A DNA stretch of 12,878 nt from Cephalothrix spiralis (GCA_032353305.1 JAUCNG010211085.1:1-12878); one strand, 5' to 3'; shown: positions 1 through 8,820, counted from the first letter of the stretch. Notes: generated by a model from the letters alone, not told the origin. Translations and numbers: made by a program.

Positions 1-218
1 AAGACAAGGTCGATTTTTCCACAATTTCTTTCCAATATTTTGGAAATTTCTTAGTCCTGCCACTCTTTTGGTAAGTTCATAGCTCGATATTTTCGATTGA
101 GGTGTCATTTATATAATGGGTTCGCATCTCTATAGTAATTTTTACTTTATAAAACCAGACCTAAATCCACCCCTACACACAAATGTCTGATCTCGGCTAT
201 AATACCCGTAATCTTAAG

Positions 219-415
219 ATCGACAGACAACACTTTCCGCGGCGGGGGTGTTGGAGGGCGATACGGACCTTCGTAATGTAGGTATCGACAGAAAACACTT
301 TCCGCGGTGGGGGTGTTGGAGGGCGATACGGACCTTCGTATACCAAGGTATCGACAGACGACATTTTCCACGGCGGGGGTGTTGGTGGGCAATACGGTCC
401 TTCGCATACTAAGGT
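219..415. repeat. Three-copy 65/66-bp GC-rich minisatellite
   Basis: Three tandem copies lie at 219-283, 284-349 and 350-415, each starting with atcgacaga and containing ggcgggggtgttgg and cggaccttcgta variants. Copies 1 and 2 are nearly identical, while copy 3 has diverged at scattered positions. Each copy junction can fold as an imperfect hairpin (cgat, acctt, loop, aaggt, atcg). The array is bracketed by a direct repeat, taaatccaccc, at 162-172 and 415-425, with weaker similarity for about a dozen bases beyond. Copies 2 and 3 are 66 bp long, a multiple of three, which keeps antisense frames open and gives a spurious proline-rich repeated peptide. Confidence 0.9.
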
Positions 416-451
416 AAATCCACCCGTATGTAAGATGTAAATATGCCGGGT

Positions 452-603
452 AATGTCAAAATAGCGGCGCTGCGCAGCGCTAGCAACCTGTGGATCACCG
501 CGATCCACAAAACTCTTTGCCTGGTAGGGTGGCGGTACAGATGTCCCCGCCTGCGATGCCCAGTGATCCTAGCGTTATCGCTAAGCAGCGATAGTTTGAC
601 ATT
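452..603. mobile_element. Short foldback (MITE-like) element in intron
   Basis: The ends are inverted: aatgtcaaa at 452-460 is matched perfectly by tttgacatt at 595-603. The similarity continues inward with mismatches to about 482 on the left and 576 on the right, giving arms of about 30 bp. Internal smaller hairpins are perfect: gtggatc/gatccac (490-496 and 502-508) and tatcgct/agcgata (576-582 and 587-593). A 14-bp palindrome, gcgctgcgcagcgc, lies at 467-480. No protein is encoded and no clean target duplication was found, so the superfamily is not assignable. It may form one composite element with the adjacent minisatellite. Confidence 0.6.
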
Positions 604-767
604 TCCGCCACCCCTCCCCCGGTGCATTTAATTGTCTAATGCATATTAAAGTACAAACGTTGTACGTATAAAAATCTCATAAAGATATTAGTCCTGTAAT
701 ATATTTTTAAGTTTTCAATTGATCCCTGCGCTAAAATAGTAATTTACATAATTTCGTTAATTTTCAG

Positions 768-947
768 TTTCTACTTATTTTCAATTGGATCCAATACGAG
801 CCAATGACGTATGGAAAATACATCTATCCTGATTGGGCAAACTCAGTAGGCTGGTGCATGGCTGCTCTTCCACTTATTCCTCTACCTTGTTTAGCTATTC
901 ATAAACTAATTACCTTCTCTGGTCCAGCTGATTTGAATGTTGTAGAG
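768..947 (+). CDS. SLC6-family transporter, penultimate coding exon
   Basis: This 180-nt exon encodes 60 residues of a sodium- and chloride-coupled solute carrier of the plasma membrane. Residues 1-9 are the end of TM11 (FLLIFNWIQ). Residues 10-24 form the last extracellular loop with the family signature (YEPMTYGKYIYPDWA), and residues 25-46 are TM12 (NSVGW...AIHKLI). Known SLC6 members share the 'Y-P-x-W-x-x-x-x-G-W' arrangement seen here. The acceptor is ttttcag (761-767) and the donor is GAG|GTAAGC at 947/948, phase 0, which joins cleanly to the next exon. An ATG at 804 lies inside the exon and is not a translation start. TM12 contains three prolines within ALPLIPLP, more than I expect for the family. 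The substrate cannot be fixed from this fragment; glycine or another neurotransmitter/amino acid is likely. Confidence 0.88.
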
Positions 948-1771
948 GTAAGCAAATTCAAAGAGGGTGGTGGTGGTAGTAGTGGCAATGCTAAAACTGA
1001 ATCAGAGTGTCTTAATTTGCAAACCGTTGCGGATCCCAGACCTTTGCCTCTGACTTCATGATTATTTTACCCAAAATGTAGTTTGTGATCTAGCAAAGAT
1101 GGGCTTTTGAAGATGTATATAATTATACATTTGCCTGCATAAAAATAGCTTTGCAACACTAGGACTTTTGCCCCCTGGGCCACAAGGCTCCGCCCCCCCC
1201 CCCCTTCGAATAATCATACTGGTCCTTTTTGCTCTATATTTGCTAAATCCTATATATTTCGCGAAACATAATTTTAAGGCTGTAAAAACCTTTGATAAAG
1301 ATCAAATCTGCTTGTAAATAACTGAATTTTTCACTTCGTTCGGCTTGATAAACTTTAAAAGAAAATCGATCGACGTAGGAAATAAATAACAGATTCCTAG
1401 CTTTCGCGAGCAAAAAATACCATTTGTTTTTATGAATATAATTATTTTTTCGATGTGTCCAGCGGTTCTCGTAAATGCCCGCTCTGGCATCACGAAACCC
1501 GTCATGCGGACCAATGACCAATGTTATTGAAAAATTAATTATACATACAGACATGCCTATCTTACGCATTTAAGGACGCGGTTTTGAGACAAAAAAGTAT
1601 CATTAATTTTCCATTTTTGACCCAATTTCGGGAATTCTTTTTGGATTTTCGCAGATTTAGATGTCGAGCCTTGTCTGACATTGATTGTCTGACAATGCAT
1701 GTCTGACATTGATTTTTTACAAATAGTGTAATAACTTTTCTAAATGTTTAATTTTAAATTTATACTTTCAG
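948..1771 (+). other. Last intron of the SLC6-like gene
   Basis: This 824-bp phase-0 intron runs from GTAAGC to a tttatactttcag acceptor. It contains a run of 12 C at 1193-1204 inside a small GC-rich island (1170-1207), a 7-bp-arm hairpin atgtata/tatacat at 1113-1130, and a 14-bp triplicate repeat near the acceptor. The exonic frame stays open past the donor to a stop at 1059-1061. It would add 37 Gly/Ser-rich residues if the intron were retained. No recognisable gene lies within; the antisense frames at 1243-1569 have no family resemblance. Confidence 0.85.
1672..1713. repeat. 14-bp x3 tandem repeat close to splice acceptor
   Basis: TGTCTGACATTGAT at 1672-1685 is followed by TGTCTGACAATGCA at 1686-1699 and by the first form again at 1700-1713. 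Copies 1 and 3 are identical. The repeat ends 58 bases upstream of the terminal exon and could overlap the branch-point region. It also contains a short dyad, attgtc-t-gacaat. Confidence 0.9.
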
Positions 1772-1969
1772 CGAATATTCTACTTGTTGAGACCTGCACA
1801 AGATTGGGGCCCTGCGCATAAAGTGGCCCAGTATGCTGCTCCTATACCGAACAATTTGGATAAATTATCTGAACGCGTTTCACTTACACACAGCGCTGGA
1901 GCAAAAGCAAAACAAAGTAGCTGTGATAATCCATCTTATAATATTGCTGCTACCGACGAATCTCCCTGA
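1772..1969 (+). CDS. SLC6-family transporter, terminal exon (cytoplasmic tail)
   Basis: This exon encodes 65 residues and a TGA stop, spliced in phase 0 to the preceding exon. It begins RIFYLLRPAQDWGPAHK. A positively charged segment followed by 'P-x-x-D-W-G-P' just after TM12 is typical of the C-terminal tail of glycine-transporter-like SLC6 proteins, which is the main reason to favour that subgroup. The rest of the tail is hydrophilic and variable, as usual in the family. An NPSY tetrapeptide (tail residues 51-54) matches the NPxY form of a clathrin-adaptor sorting motif; its function here is inferred only. The tail ends in DESP and lacks a classical C-terminal PDZ ligand. With exon 768-947 it gives the final 125 residues of the protein; the first ten or so membrane segments are upstream of the window. 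Confidence 0.87.
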   Translation, partial: RIFYLLRPAQDWGPAHKVAQYAAPIPNNLDKLSERVSLTHSAGAKAKQSSCDNPSYNIAATDESP

Positions 1970-2851
1970 TGAATTGGATCAATTAGCTTATTCGGGGTGA
2001 TTCTAATCGTGCAAAAACAACTGGCAAAGTTTGGATATATGCAATGCCAATGATGATCTCGAAATACGCGGTGGCCTAGAAGAAAAATTCTGAATTACGC
2101 GGAATACATGCTTTTGTATTCTATATGCCACTTGTTTAACGCGCAACCTGCATGGTACGTGATTGAAAGGTATACGTGAACACAAGAAGAACATGGTCAT
2201 GCGATTAAGTAGGAAATATATTTGATTTAGCTCATTTTTAGAAAATAAGCTGCTTTTCTGATGCAAACAAAATCTTGCAAATGCTTCAAGGATATTCAGT
2301 CAAATCTGTATTCGGTCGAAGAACAAATCGTCAAAAAATTTTGGTCGAATTGCATGAGGTCGAATTATTAGATGAAATGGGCAAACAATTTAAATCCCGG
2401 AATATATTACACTTACTATATGGTTATTGCACGAGTTTCAAGTGGGATAAAAATGAGTGTAATAACCTTTTTATTCCACGGTTCAATCCCCTTTTCACCC
2501 ATTTTCAAGCGATTTAAAAACCTAAAAACAGCTAACCGTGGTATAATAGTAAATATTTGGGATTCGAATAATGTAGGTTTGACTAGTATCGACGGCACAC
2601 AGAACATTGAAACTAAAATTAAGACTAAAAGTTTCCAAAAGCCTATTCCTTTTAAAGATTTAACTCCTGAACATTTTACCATAAATCATACCTGTCCCCT
2701 AGGGGCCTAGTAATAATTAAGAATTTTTGGAATTTTTACGGACTGAATTTCAATGACATCGACCGGCAGTGTAATATGATATAAGGCTTTTAGATTTCCA
2801 TTATCGTCAAAGCAAATGAGCCAAAAATAAATTTTCATATATGAATTTCTT
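1970..2851 (+). other. Probable 3'UTR of the SLC6-like gene
   Basis: This stretch follows the stop codon. The first AATAAA after the stop is at 2826-2831, which would give a 3'UTR of about 870 nt. Overlapping + strand frames at 2275-2517 and 2372-2710 and antisense frames at 2003-2266 and 2416-2682 resemble no family I recognise. A perfect 10-bp palindrome, cccctagggg, lies at 2696-2705. The extent is inferred only from the poly(A) signal. Confidence 0.45.
2826..2831 (+). terminator. Candidate poly(A) signal (AATAAA)
   Basis: This is the first canonical AATAAA downstream of the transporter stop codon, and a T-rich stretch follows within 30 bases. A second AATAAA lies at 3036-3041, after a T/G-rich segment (tgtgttatttt, about 2956-2966). 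In AT-rich DNA either could occur by chance. Confidence 0.35.
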
Positions 2852-3783
2852 TCTTCGGTACAATCGTAAAATTAGCTTTCTGAAATTCTGAATTCATTGT
2901 CTTTCGCCCCCATACAAGATAAAACAATTAATAACTAATGTACTGTAATCAAATTGTGTGTTATTTTACATGGTGACTTGTACTTTAGTTAAAGAAAAAT
3001 GCAGAATATTATAAATAAGAACCCACAATGAAGAAAATAAACAGCAGAAATTAGAGTTTTGACCTTTAGAAAATGATATGATTAACTTTCAACCTTTACT
3101 TCAGAGTGTCCAATATACTATTTTTCCTGGCCTACAGAAAATCATAACAAATATGAATCCTGTGACTCTGCGGACCTAGAGTTTATATCAAAACAAATTT
3201 TGATAAGCCCACGCGATTAGGAACAAGGATCGCGGGGGTGCGCCGCTAGCTCTTAATTTTCAGAGTAGAATCCTGTATTCCTATATTTCATAAAACCGCA
3301 GAGGGGTAGGGTTATGGAACAAGGTTGCATATATACGAATGCTGGGGTTGGTTGGTACCTTATATTGGGCCAAAAACAACTTTTTTTCCATTTTTTGGTA
3401 ACTTCCGTTCTTAGCATTTTTAGGCTTTTAAGTATGCATTTGAATTACAAAACAAGTACATGTATTAGTACTTATAGCTTTTAAAAGCAACATTTAGAAT
3501 ATAATTTAGTTTGCCTGAAAATATCTACAAATTTTGTTAAATTTTCGCACTGCGTGCAAAATATAGAGGTTGGGTGGTCACAAATTTGGTGAAAATTTGG
3601 TAAAAATGGTGCGTGGGTTTTTTCAAATTAGTAACTAAATTTTAGGCATAGAATAAAATATATAAGAATAAAGACTAAAAATTCACCATAAAAGCATATT
3701 TTTGAATGATAAGTCGTCAAGGCCGACTGACTATTAACCGGGTTGTCAAATATGTTTCAACGGACTATCAACCAGAACCTTTC
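2852..3783. other. Intergenic AT-rich sequence
   Basis: I see no gene, RNA or clear element here. A small GC-richer patch lies at 3210-3250 (cgcgggggtgcgccgc), and short ggtt/ggtg-rich stretches lie at 3345-3355 and 3568-3620. The interval 3725-3775 contains partly repeated words (gactattaacc, gactatcaacc) immediately before the SINE head and may belong to that element's 5' flank. Confidence 0.5.
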
Positions 3784-4180
3784 CTCGGTAGCAAGGCGGT
3801 AGAGAGTCCAGTCCGTCTCTGAAACCGGAGGTCATGGGTTCGAGACCCGGGCTCGACACTAGCTTCCAACGGGAAGAATCTTGGTCTTCACCGTAATACC
3901 TTCTAAGTTAAATACGTGGAGTGGGACGCTGTCCTTCCCTTTGGGGTAAACCCCACTGCTAATCGGTATATAGAAAATAGTTTGCAGGATAGGTCTACAG
4001 ACCTAAGGGTAATTGATCATAAAGCGGACTGTCTGTGTCTATTTGAGCCAGTCATCTGCCCTCCTTTAAGTTGTCTTTCAGGTGTCTTGATGAAAGTTTG
4101 TCAACTAGGCTTTTTCAAGATGTTGTATCGCGGAAATGCCAGGAATTGTGAAACTAATAAAAAAAACTATATTTTGGCCC
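3784..4180 (+). mobile_element. tRNA-derived SINE
   Basis: The head (3784-3857) has the two internal RNA polymerase III promoter boxes. A degenerate A box, tagcaaggcggt, is at 3789-3800, and a good B box, ggttcgagacc, is at 3837-3847, spaced as in a tRNA gene. The central part (gtccgtctctgaaaccggaggtc) is tRNA-like, but the acceptor arms cctcggt and gctcgac do not pair properly, so this is a SINE head, not a working tRNA. The head is followed by an unrelated body containing a perfect hairpin, tggggt-aa-acccca (3942-3955), and the body fades into an A-rich segment near 4160-4180. The body end and any target duplication are uncertain; only the head is firmly supported. Confidence 0.75.
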
Positions 4181-6131
4181 AAAAAAATTAGAACAGTCTT
4201 AAAAAAATTCAAAATTTAGTTAAATAAAAATTTAAAACGTCAAACTTAAAAATGTTCCTGTTTTTTTTCTTCATTGGGGATTAACTCGTTTACTTAGAAT
4301 ACGGATTATTGTGTTTTTTAATCTATAAAAATGCAGTAGTTTAGAATATTATAGTGTAACTCACTCATTACTGTGATAGCTTAGAATATATTTTATTATA
4401 AGAATCTAATTATACAGTATATTTATAATTTATTAATTTATAAGATTTTTATTTACATGTATACTATATGTCTTCACATTCCACTCATCTATAATTAAGA
4501 TTTTAATTCAGGGTATTTTAATGTTTATGATGTAAAAATCTAGTCATGCATGCTTTAGATCAAATATATTTAATTAAATAGTTATTTTGTTTAAAATCGA
4601 TTGAGTTATAGTGGAAATAAATTATTTGATTCGCAGAATATATTTGTGAATTAATAAGTGTGTGTGATCGCATTGATTTGATAACCAACTGTATCTTTTA
4701 AATTTATTAACGATTATTTAAAATTTGTAGAATCATGGGTCATTTTCATTTTTGAATTCCTAAACAATGAATCCTAAAATTTAAAGAAATCAATTTTTTT
4801 GAAGAACTACTAGAATTTATATTTTTAGCCTGTAAAATGTCTTAAATTTGACCGCAAATTCGTTATATTTGAGCAAATTTTGAAATTTTTCTCTCGCACC
4901 ATGCAAACATATTAAAGGGAACTGATTTTATGTGGTCCTGGTCTAACAGGATCGAAATTCTAGGATTAAGAATAAAGTTATGCTATCATTTCTTGACCTT
5001 TTATTTCAAATCGGGCGGCTACTTAGCATACATCAATGGTAGTTCTTAATTTTTTAAATCCTAATAAAAAAACATTAGGCCCATCATTTAGAAATATGCT
5101 AATTATTCGAATTTAACAACTTTTAATTTGACTCAAAAATTAAACGACCTTGACCCATCTATGATTCTGTAAATATGTATAACACACTCTCGTGTATTTT
5201 GAACTGGTTATTATAATTTTGTCAAATCGTATCTAGTCAATTAATTAAGCTTTTAGATATTTAGGCAATGATGAAAATAGTTATAGTGTAAATAATCAAG
5301 ATAATAGTAAGGCGCAATTCTGCGGCTTATACATGTGTAATTATTCATCTTATAAAGTAGTCATAGTGTCGTATTATAGGCCTTTAGGCCGTTTTTTATT
5401 GATTGGTGTACAGAACCGGCGACGAACATTTTAGGTTATGAAAAAAATTATTTAAAACATATTTTCCCTTTCGAACATTATTTTAATCAAAATCACAACA
5501 TCAGCATGTAAAAAAAACATTTAACTGTGTTCAACAATAAGGTCAAATTATACTTTGAAAATATAAAACTACGCCACTGGCGCAACAGAGCTCACTTGGA
5601 AATGCCAATTTTTAGTTTCGCTATACATTGTACTAAATAGACCAATTTTAACCTTTAATGACTTCTAGCGTCGAAAATATTAACTTTAGAGAAATACGAT
5701 CATTGAGTAGGTCTCTCTGGATTTCCAATAAAATCAATGCTCTCTACGACGACTTTGACTTTTTGACCTCGACCTCTGGGCCCAAGCCCAAGGCCCCTTA
5801 AAAAGCTTCCATATAAGTTTTATTATAAGCTGGGATCAAAACAGCTAAAAATTGTATTTATCTAAAAAAACAAATTATACTTCAGAATTCAATTTTATTT
5901 TGCCGCTGAAATCGCGCGACGCGTTTTTTTCAAAGCTGATTCGTAAACCAATCAATCAAAAAAGCCTTTGAGTGCAAAAGTTTAAAATATAGTTTTGTAA
6001 GAAAGGAAACTGATCTCGTCAGCTATAACTGTGATTACAAACTAATTATGACACCAATTAATGTACTTTTAGGTTTGTAGAAGTATGTTTGATGAAAATG
6101 AGTAAGTTGTTTTATTTTTTCCCTTTGAAAC
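4181..6131. other. Long AT-rich intergenic stretch
   Basis: Nothing gene-like is visible in nearly 2 kb; every frame is repeatedly stopped. Minor structures are a 14-bp palindrome tatttaattaaata near 4567-4580, a ggcct-tt-aggcc dyad near 5379-5390, and a GC-rich island at 5760-5800 (gggcccaagcccaaggcccc). The island resembles similar islands elsewhere in the window. It may contain old, decayed repeats that I cannot delimit by eye. Confidence 0.55.
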
Positions 6132-6625
6132 GCTAAACTTTTCACTTTGATAGAATATTTCAACCCCTATATTTTCGGAAAGCTTGTGGAAATTCTAGGT
6201 TCAAGTTTATATTTTCGAAAGGGTCGGGCCCGCGTTGGGGCCAATACAATTTTTCTAACATATCTATATTTGCCATGGGCTCCTCAATTTGGTCAAACCC
6301 AATCGAAAATGGTATATTATTATTGTATTAAACAATGTGTATCGGGTTCGACCTTTTTTGGGAACCTTGAAATAAATTGCCAAAAAATTGCAAATTTGGC
6401 TCCTGAGGCCCCAAAGTGCGCCCGACCCTTTCGAAAATAGAAACCTAGAATTTCCAAAAGCATTCCGAAAATATAAGGGTTGATTGGGGTTAGTCCGCAC
6501 TTCTGAGATTTTTTTGCGGGGGGGGAACTTGGGTCTGAAGGTTCCACAACAAAAGTGTCTACTTAACATGTGTATGTAACTTGAATTTCGATGACCACAT
6601 TCTCTTTCAAAGTAAAAAGTGAAGC
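6132..6625. mobile_element. Large imperfect palindrome (foldback element)
   Basis: The left arm 6160-6242 and right arm 6407-6483 are inverted copies, about 80 bp each and roughly 85% alike by eye. They share tatattttcggaa, ggaaattctaggtt and attttcgaaagggtcggg. Pairing resumes near the centre: ggtcaaacccaat on the left against ggttcgacc-type sequence near 6345-6355. A second outer pair, 6132-6153 and 6604-6625, matches at about 18 of 22 bases. An unmatched segment of about 120 bp (6484-6603), including eight G at 6518-6525, separates inner and outer right arms and may be an insertion. No transposase is encoded; the mirrored reading frames on both strands are a consequence of the palindrome. 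The superfamily is unknown. Confidence 0.75.
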
Positions 6626-7015
6626 TTGCTCTATCCTATTAATCTAAATTAATATTTATCCCACCTAACAATTTAACATGATTCTTTATAGCGATATTTG
6701 AGCTAATAATGTATTTTTGTTTAGTATTTTTGTTTCCCTTTAACAAATAACAACTCACCAAATTTAAGAGTATAAAAAATATTAGACAATGAAACACACT
6801 AACTTGACAGATAAAAAGTCATTTTACTTGCATAAAATTGTATTATTGTTTTTAAAGGATTGGCAACTAAATTGTAGTTATATGTCAGTAACTATATAAT
6901 TCGTATATCATAGCTTTAGGTTGCCCTTTTTGACAGCTATAAATAGAGATCTTTACTAATAATTTACCTTTGTATTAAGAGGTGCCTAATATTCCAAAAA
7001 TGGTCGAATCTTCAA
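6626..7015. other. Short AT-rich intergenic stretch with isolated TATA-like box
   Basis: No gene is visible. TATAAATAG occurs at 6938-6946, but no convincing exon, signal peptide or splice donor follows before the mariner-type element at 7018. I therefore do not call it a promoter. Confidence 0.5.
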
Positions 7016-7017
7016 TA

Positions 7018-7871
7018 CAGTATGTCTCAATAAAATGTATAACAGCAAGATGACGTCATACTGATGATCAATTATGAATGCTGGAAAAAAACAAAAGAAT
7101 ATATATGGTCTTCTTTCCCGAATAAAACAGATTTTGGGCAGATCGGTTCATATCTAAGGTAGCTACGATGATTCACCTGAAAAAAGCCTCTTGATTTAAT
7201 TTTCCCCAGCCTAAATACGTACGCTCCAAAATTCGTAGTGTCTGCTTGAATTTTGTTGCGTACAAGCGTACATAGGCCTAATGTCCGGCCTAAGGCTTTA
7301 AATTGTACTTGTGAATAGGCAGGCAGGGTTGATACGTGGCGCGTTCTTATCACTAGTATCGAGTGCTGCCTCCTGTTAGTTTGGAGCAACCATGGGTTTG
7401 GAAAATTAACCTATAGTCTTCAGCACAGTATAGAGTATTCCCAGTGCATTTTAATTTTTGGCTATTCTTATGTGAATAGTAAATTGAACTTAAATAAATG
7501 AAGAAGAAAAAATCCGAAAAAGTCCGTTAATTTATACTGTGGTTTACGGCCTACTGGGGGAATTGAACGTTTTTGTCCTTCGGGGAAATTTATGTAGCTC
7601 ACTTGCTATTGAACAGATTTGCACCAAGAAAAGAAAAATTTTAAAAGGACACCTGATCTCTCCAGTTACGTTAATTTATAATGGGTTTACGGCCTACTGG
7701 GGGAATTAAACTTTTTGGTGAATTTGCTATTGAAAAGATTTGTACCAAAACAATTTATTTGAAAGAGAAGACCATGTTCTCTCCAGTGATTACTTGCAAT
7801 GATATGGTCGATTCATAACTATTCACACTATGACGTCATCTGACTATTATACATTTTATTGGGACACCCTG
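7018..7871. mobile_element. Mariner-type MITE with long imperfect inverted arms
   Basis: The terminal repeats are inverted and each is preceded by TA on the outside (7016-7017 and 7872-7873), the target duplication expected for Tc1/mariner. The right end reads inward as cagggtgtcccaataaaatg and the left as cagtatgtctcaataaaatg. The CAGGGTGTCCCA form is typical of mariner termini. Similarity continues inward through a shared atgacgtcat palindrome (7050-7059 and 7830-7839) and, with gaps, for roughly 200 bp (for example gaagaccat near both ends). At 854 bp and with no recognisable transposase or D,D,D/E motif it is non-autonomous. The centre (about 7225-7525) is unique sequence. The antisense frame at 7072-7389 overlaps the arm and shows no domain. 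Confidence 0.88.
7526..7793. repeat. Tandem duplication inside the mariner MITE
   Basis: Copy A (7526-7669) and copy B (7670-7793) both start gttaatttata, share tttacggcctactgggggaatt, and end with ctctccagt..ttac. Copy B is about 20 bp shorter through internal deletions. Both copies also resemble the reverse complement of the left arm (about 7100-7225), so the subterminal part of the right arm has been duplicated. The element therefore has one left and two right subterminal segments. Confidence 0.85.
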
Positions 7872-7873
7872 TA

Positions 7874-8820
7874 TACTGCCATCAGTTTTAGAATTGTTAT
7901 CTGCCAAGAAATCGTAAATAACAATAATTTTGATTTCGATAATGGGGAAGGAACCACGGTAATCGGGACCTGGCAGATTAGTTAACTAGAGATAGTGTCC
8001 CCCTTTAAAGTAGATTGTATTGCCTATATAATTTTGTTAATTCTATCAAATTAGACTTATTTAGAAATGTAAATAAATCTGTAAATAATATAGGAAGGAA
8101 TAAAGATATAGTATTTTTAAATGTTCTTGATTGTGTGGTCGAATAAAAAATAAAAAGGATCAATTGCATGCATGACAAAGTCCTGGGAGGACTACATGTC
8201 ATTTTAATTTGTTGCCAAATTTTGATGCGGAATTGGTCATATAGGCAAACAAATCCAAAAGGAAAATGCACAGACGCACGACACAAAAAATAAGAATAAG
8301 AAAAGCGGCTAACTTGCCTTTATCAAAGCAGTATGATTAATGATTAAAATTACAAGACAGTCATATATGTGGTACATATGGGAATCATGCATGGATACAG
8401 TGTATGGTAATCAATTGGCATGTTCCATAAAGCAGAACCCACTGAAGAATAACTGTTGAGGGATCTTAAAGCAATTTGAAAGTTGAGTTCACTGCTCATT
8501 TGTGCAATATTTTTTCTTCTTCGACATTGCGGCATCGTTTAGAAGATTTAAGAAAAACTTCTATAGCCATATTCAACCTCAATACATTGCTTTGAGGGAC
8601 ATCATGCAATTGGATCTCGACCATCCGGGAATCCTGACACTTGCCAAAACATGTTGCAAAAATGTCATAATTTCGCTGTTTCTTGACGAATTTCCATTTT
8701 CACTCCCTTGCCTCGAGACCTTGAAGTGCGTGGAATGTTTTTTCATGCATAGGCCTACAGCAAAAATCCCAAGAGGCCCTGTCTAAAGGGGGTATAGCGC
8801 GAAAAGGGCCAAAAATTGCT
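7874..8820. other. Intergenic sequence with one coding-like patch
   Basis: No gene is assigned. A dyad, atctgcca (7899-7906) with tggcagat (7971-7978), encloses 64 bases, and tagttaacta (7979-7988) is a perfect palindrome. The 8005-8286 antisense frame is phenylalanine- and leucine-rich because the DNA is T-rich on that strand. The segment 8530-8757 is less AT-rich than its surroundings and stays open on the + strand with a balanced amino-acid mix, but it matches no family I know. It is discussed as a finding. Confidence 0.45.

Larger units (their letters stand above)
1..767 (+). other. Upstream intron of the SLC6-like gene (3' part)
   Basis: No reading frame here resembles the transporter, and the segment ends in a pyrimidine-rich tract with an AG acceptor (ttttcag, 761-767) directly before the first recognisable SLC6 exon. 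It is therefore read as intron. The first 150 bases and the last 130 are AT-rich and featureless. The middle (about 160-630) is strikingly GC-rich and holds a tandem repeat and a foldback element, listed separately. The open frames in this GC-rich block come from the repeat period and base composition, not from a gene. Confidence 0.75.

Noticed and set aside
147-508. Antisense frames encoding a repeated proline-rich peptide
   Set aside because: The period comes from the 66-bp DNA minisatellite, whose length is a multiple of three. It lies antisense in a transporter intron, without start context or splice sites.
2275-2710. Two overlapping + strand frames (80 and 112 residues) after the transporter
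   Set aside because: They resemble no known family, have no supporting splice or promoter signals, and fall in the likely 3'UTR.
3784-3857. Functional tRNA gene
   Set aside because: The A and B boxes are present, but the acceptor stem does not pair and the anticodon arm is irregular. A SINE-like body follows.
6147-6569. Frames on both strands of about 75-101 residues
   Set aside because: They are mirror images created by the inverted repeat arms and share the same sequence on opposite strands.
6938-6946. TATAAATAG as a promoter
   Set aside because: No plausible exon, start codon context or donor follows before the transposon at 7018.
7072-7389. Antisense 105-residue frame as a transposase fragment
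   Set aside because: It starts within the terminal inverted repeat and shows no DDE catalytic spacing or helix-turn-helix that I can recognise.
8005-8286. Antisense 93-residue hydrophobic frame
   Set aside because: Composition follows the A-rich + strand; no known domain, and no splice sites that fit.
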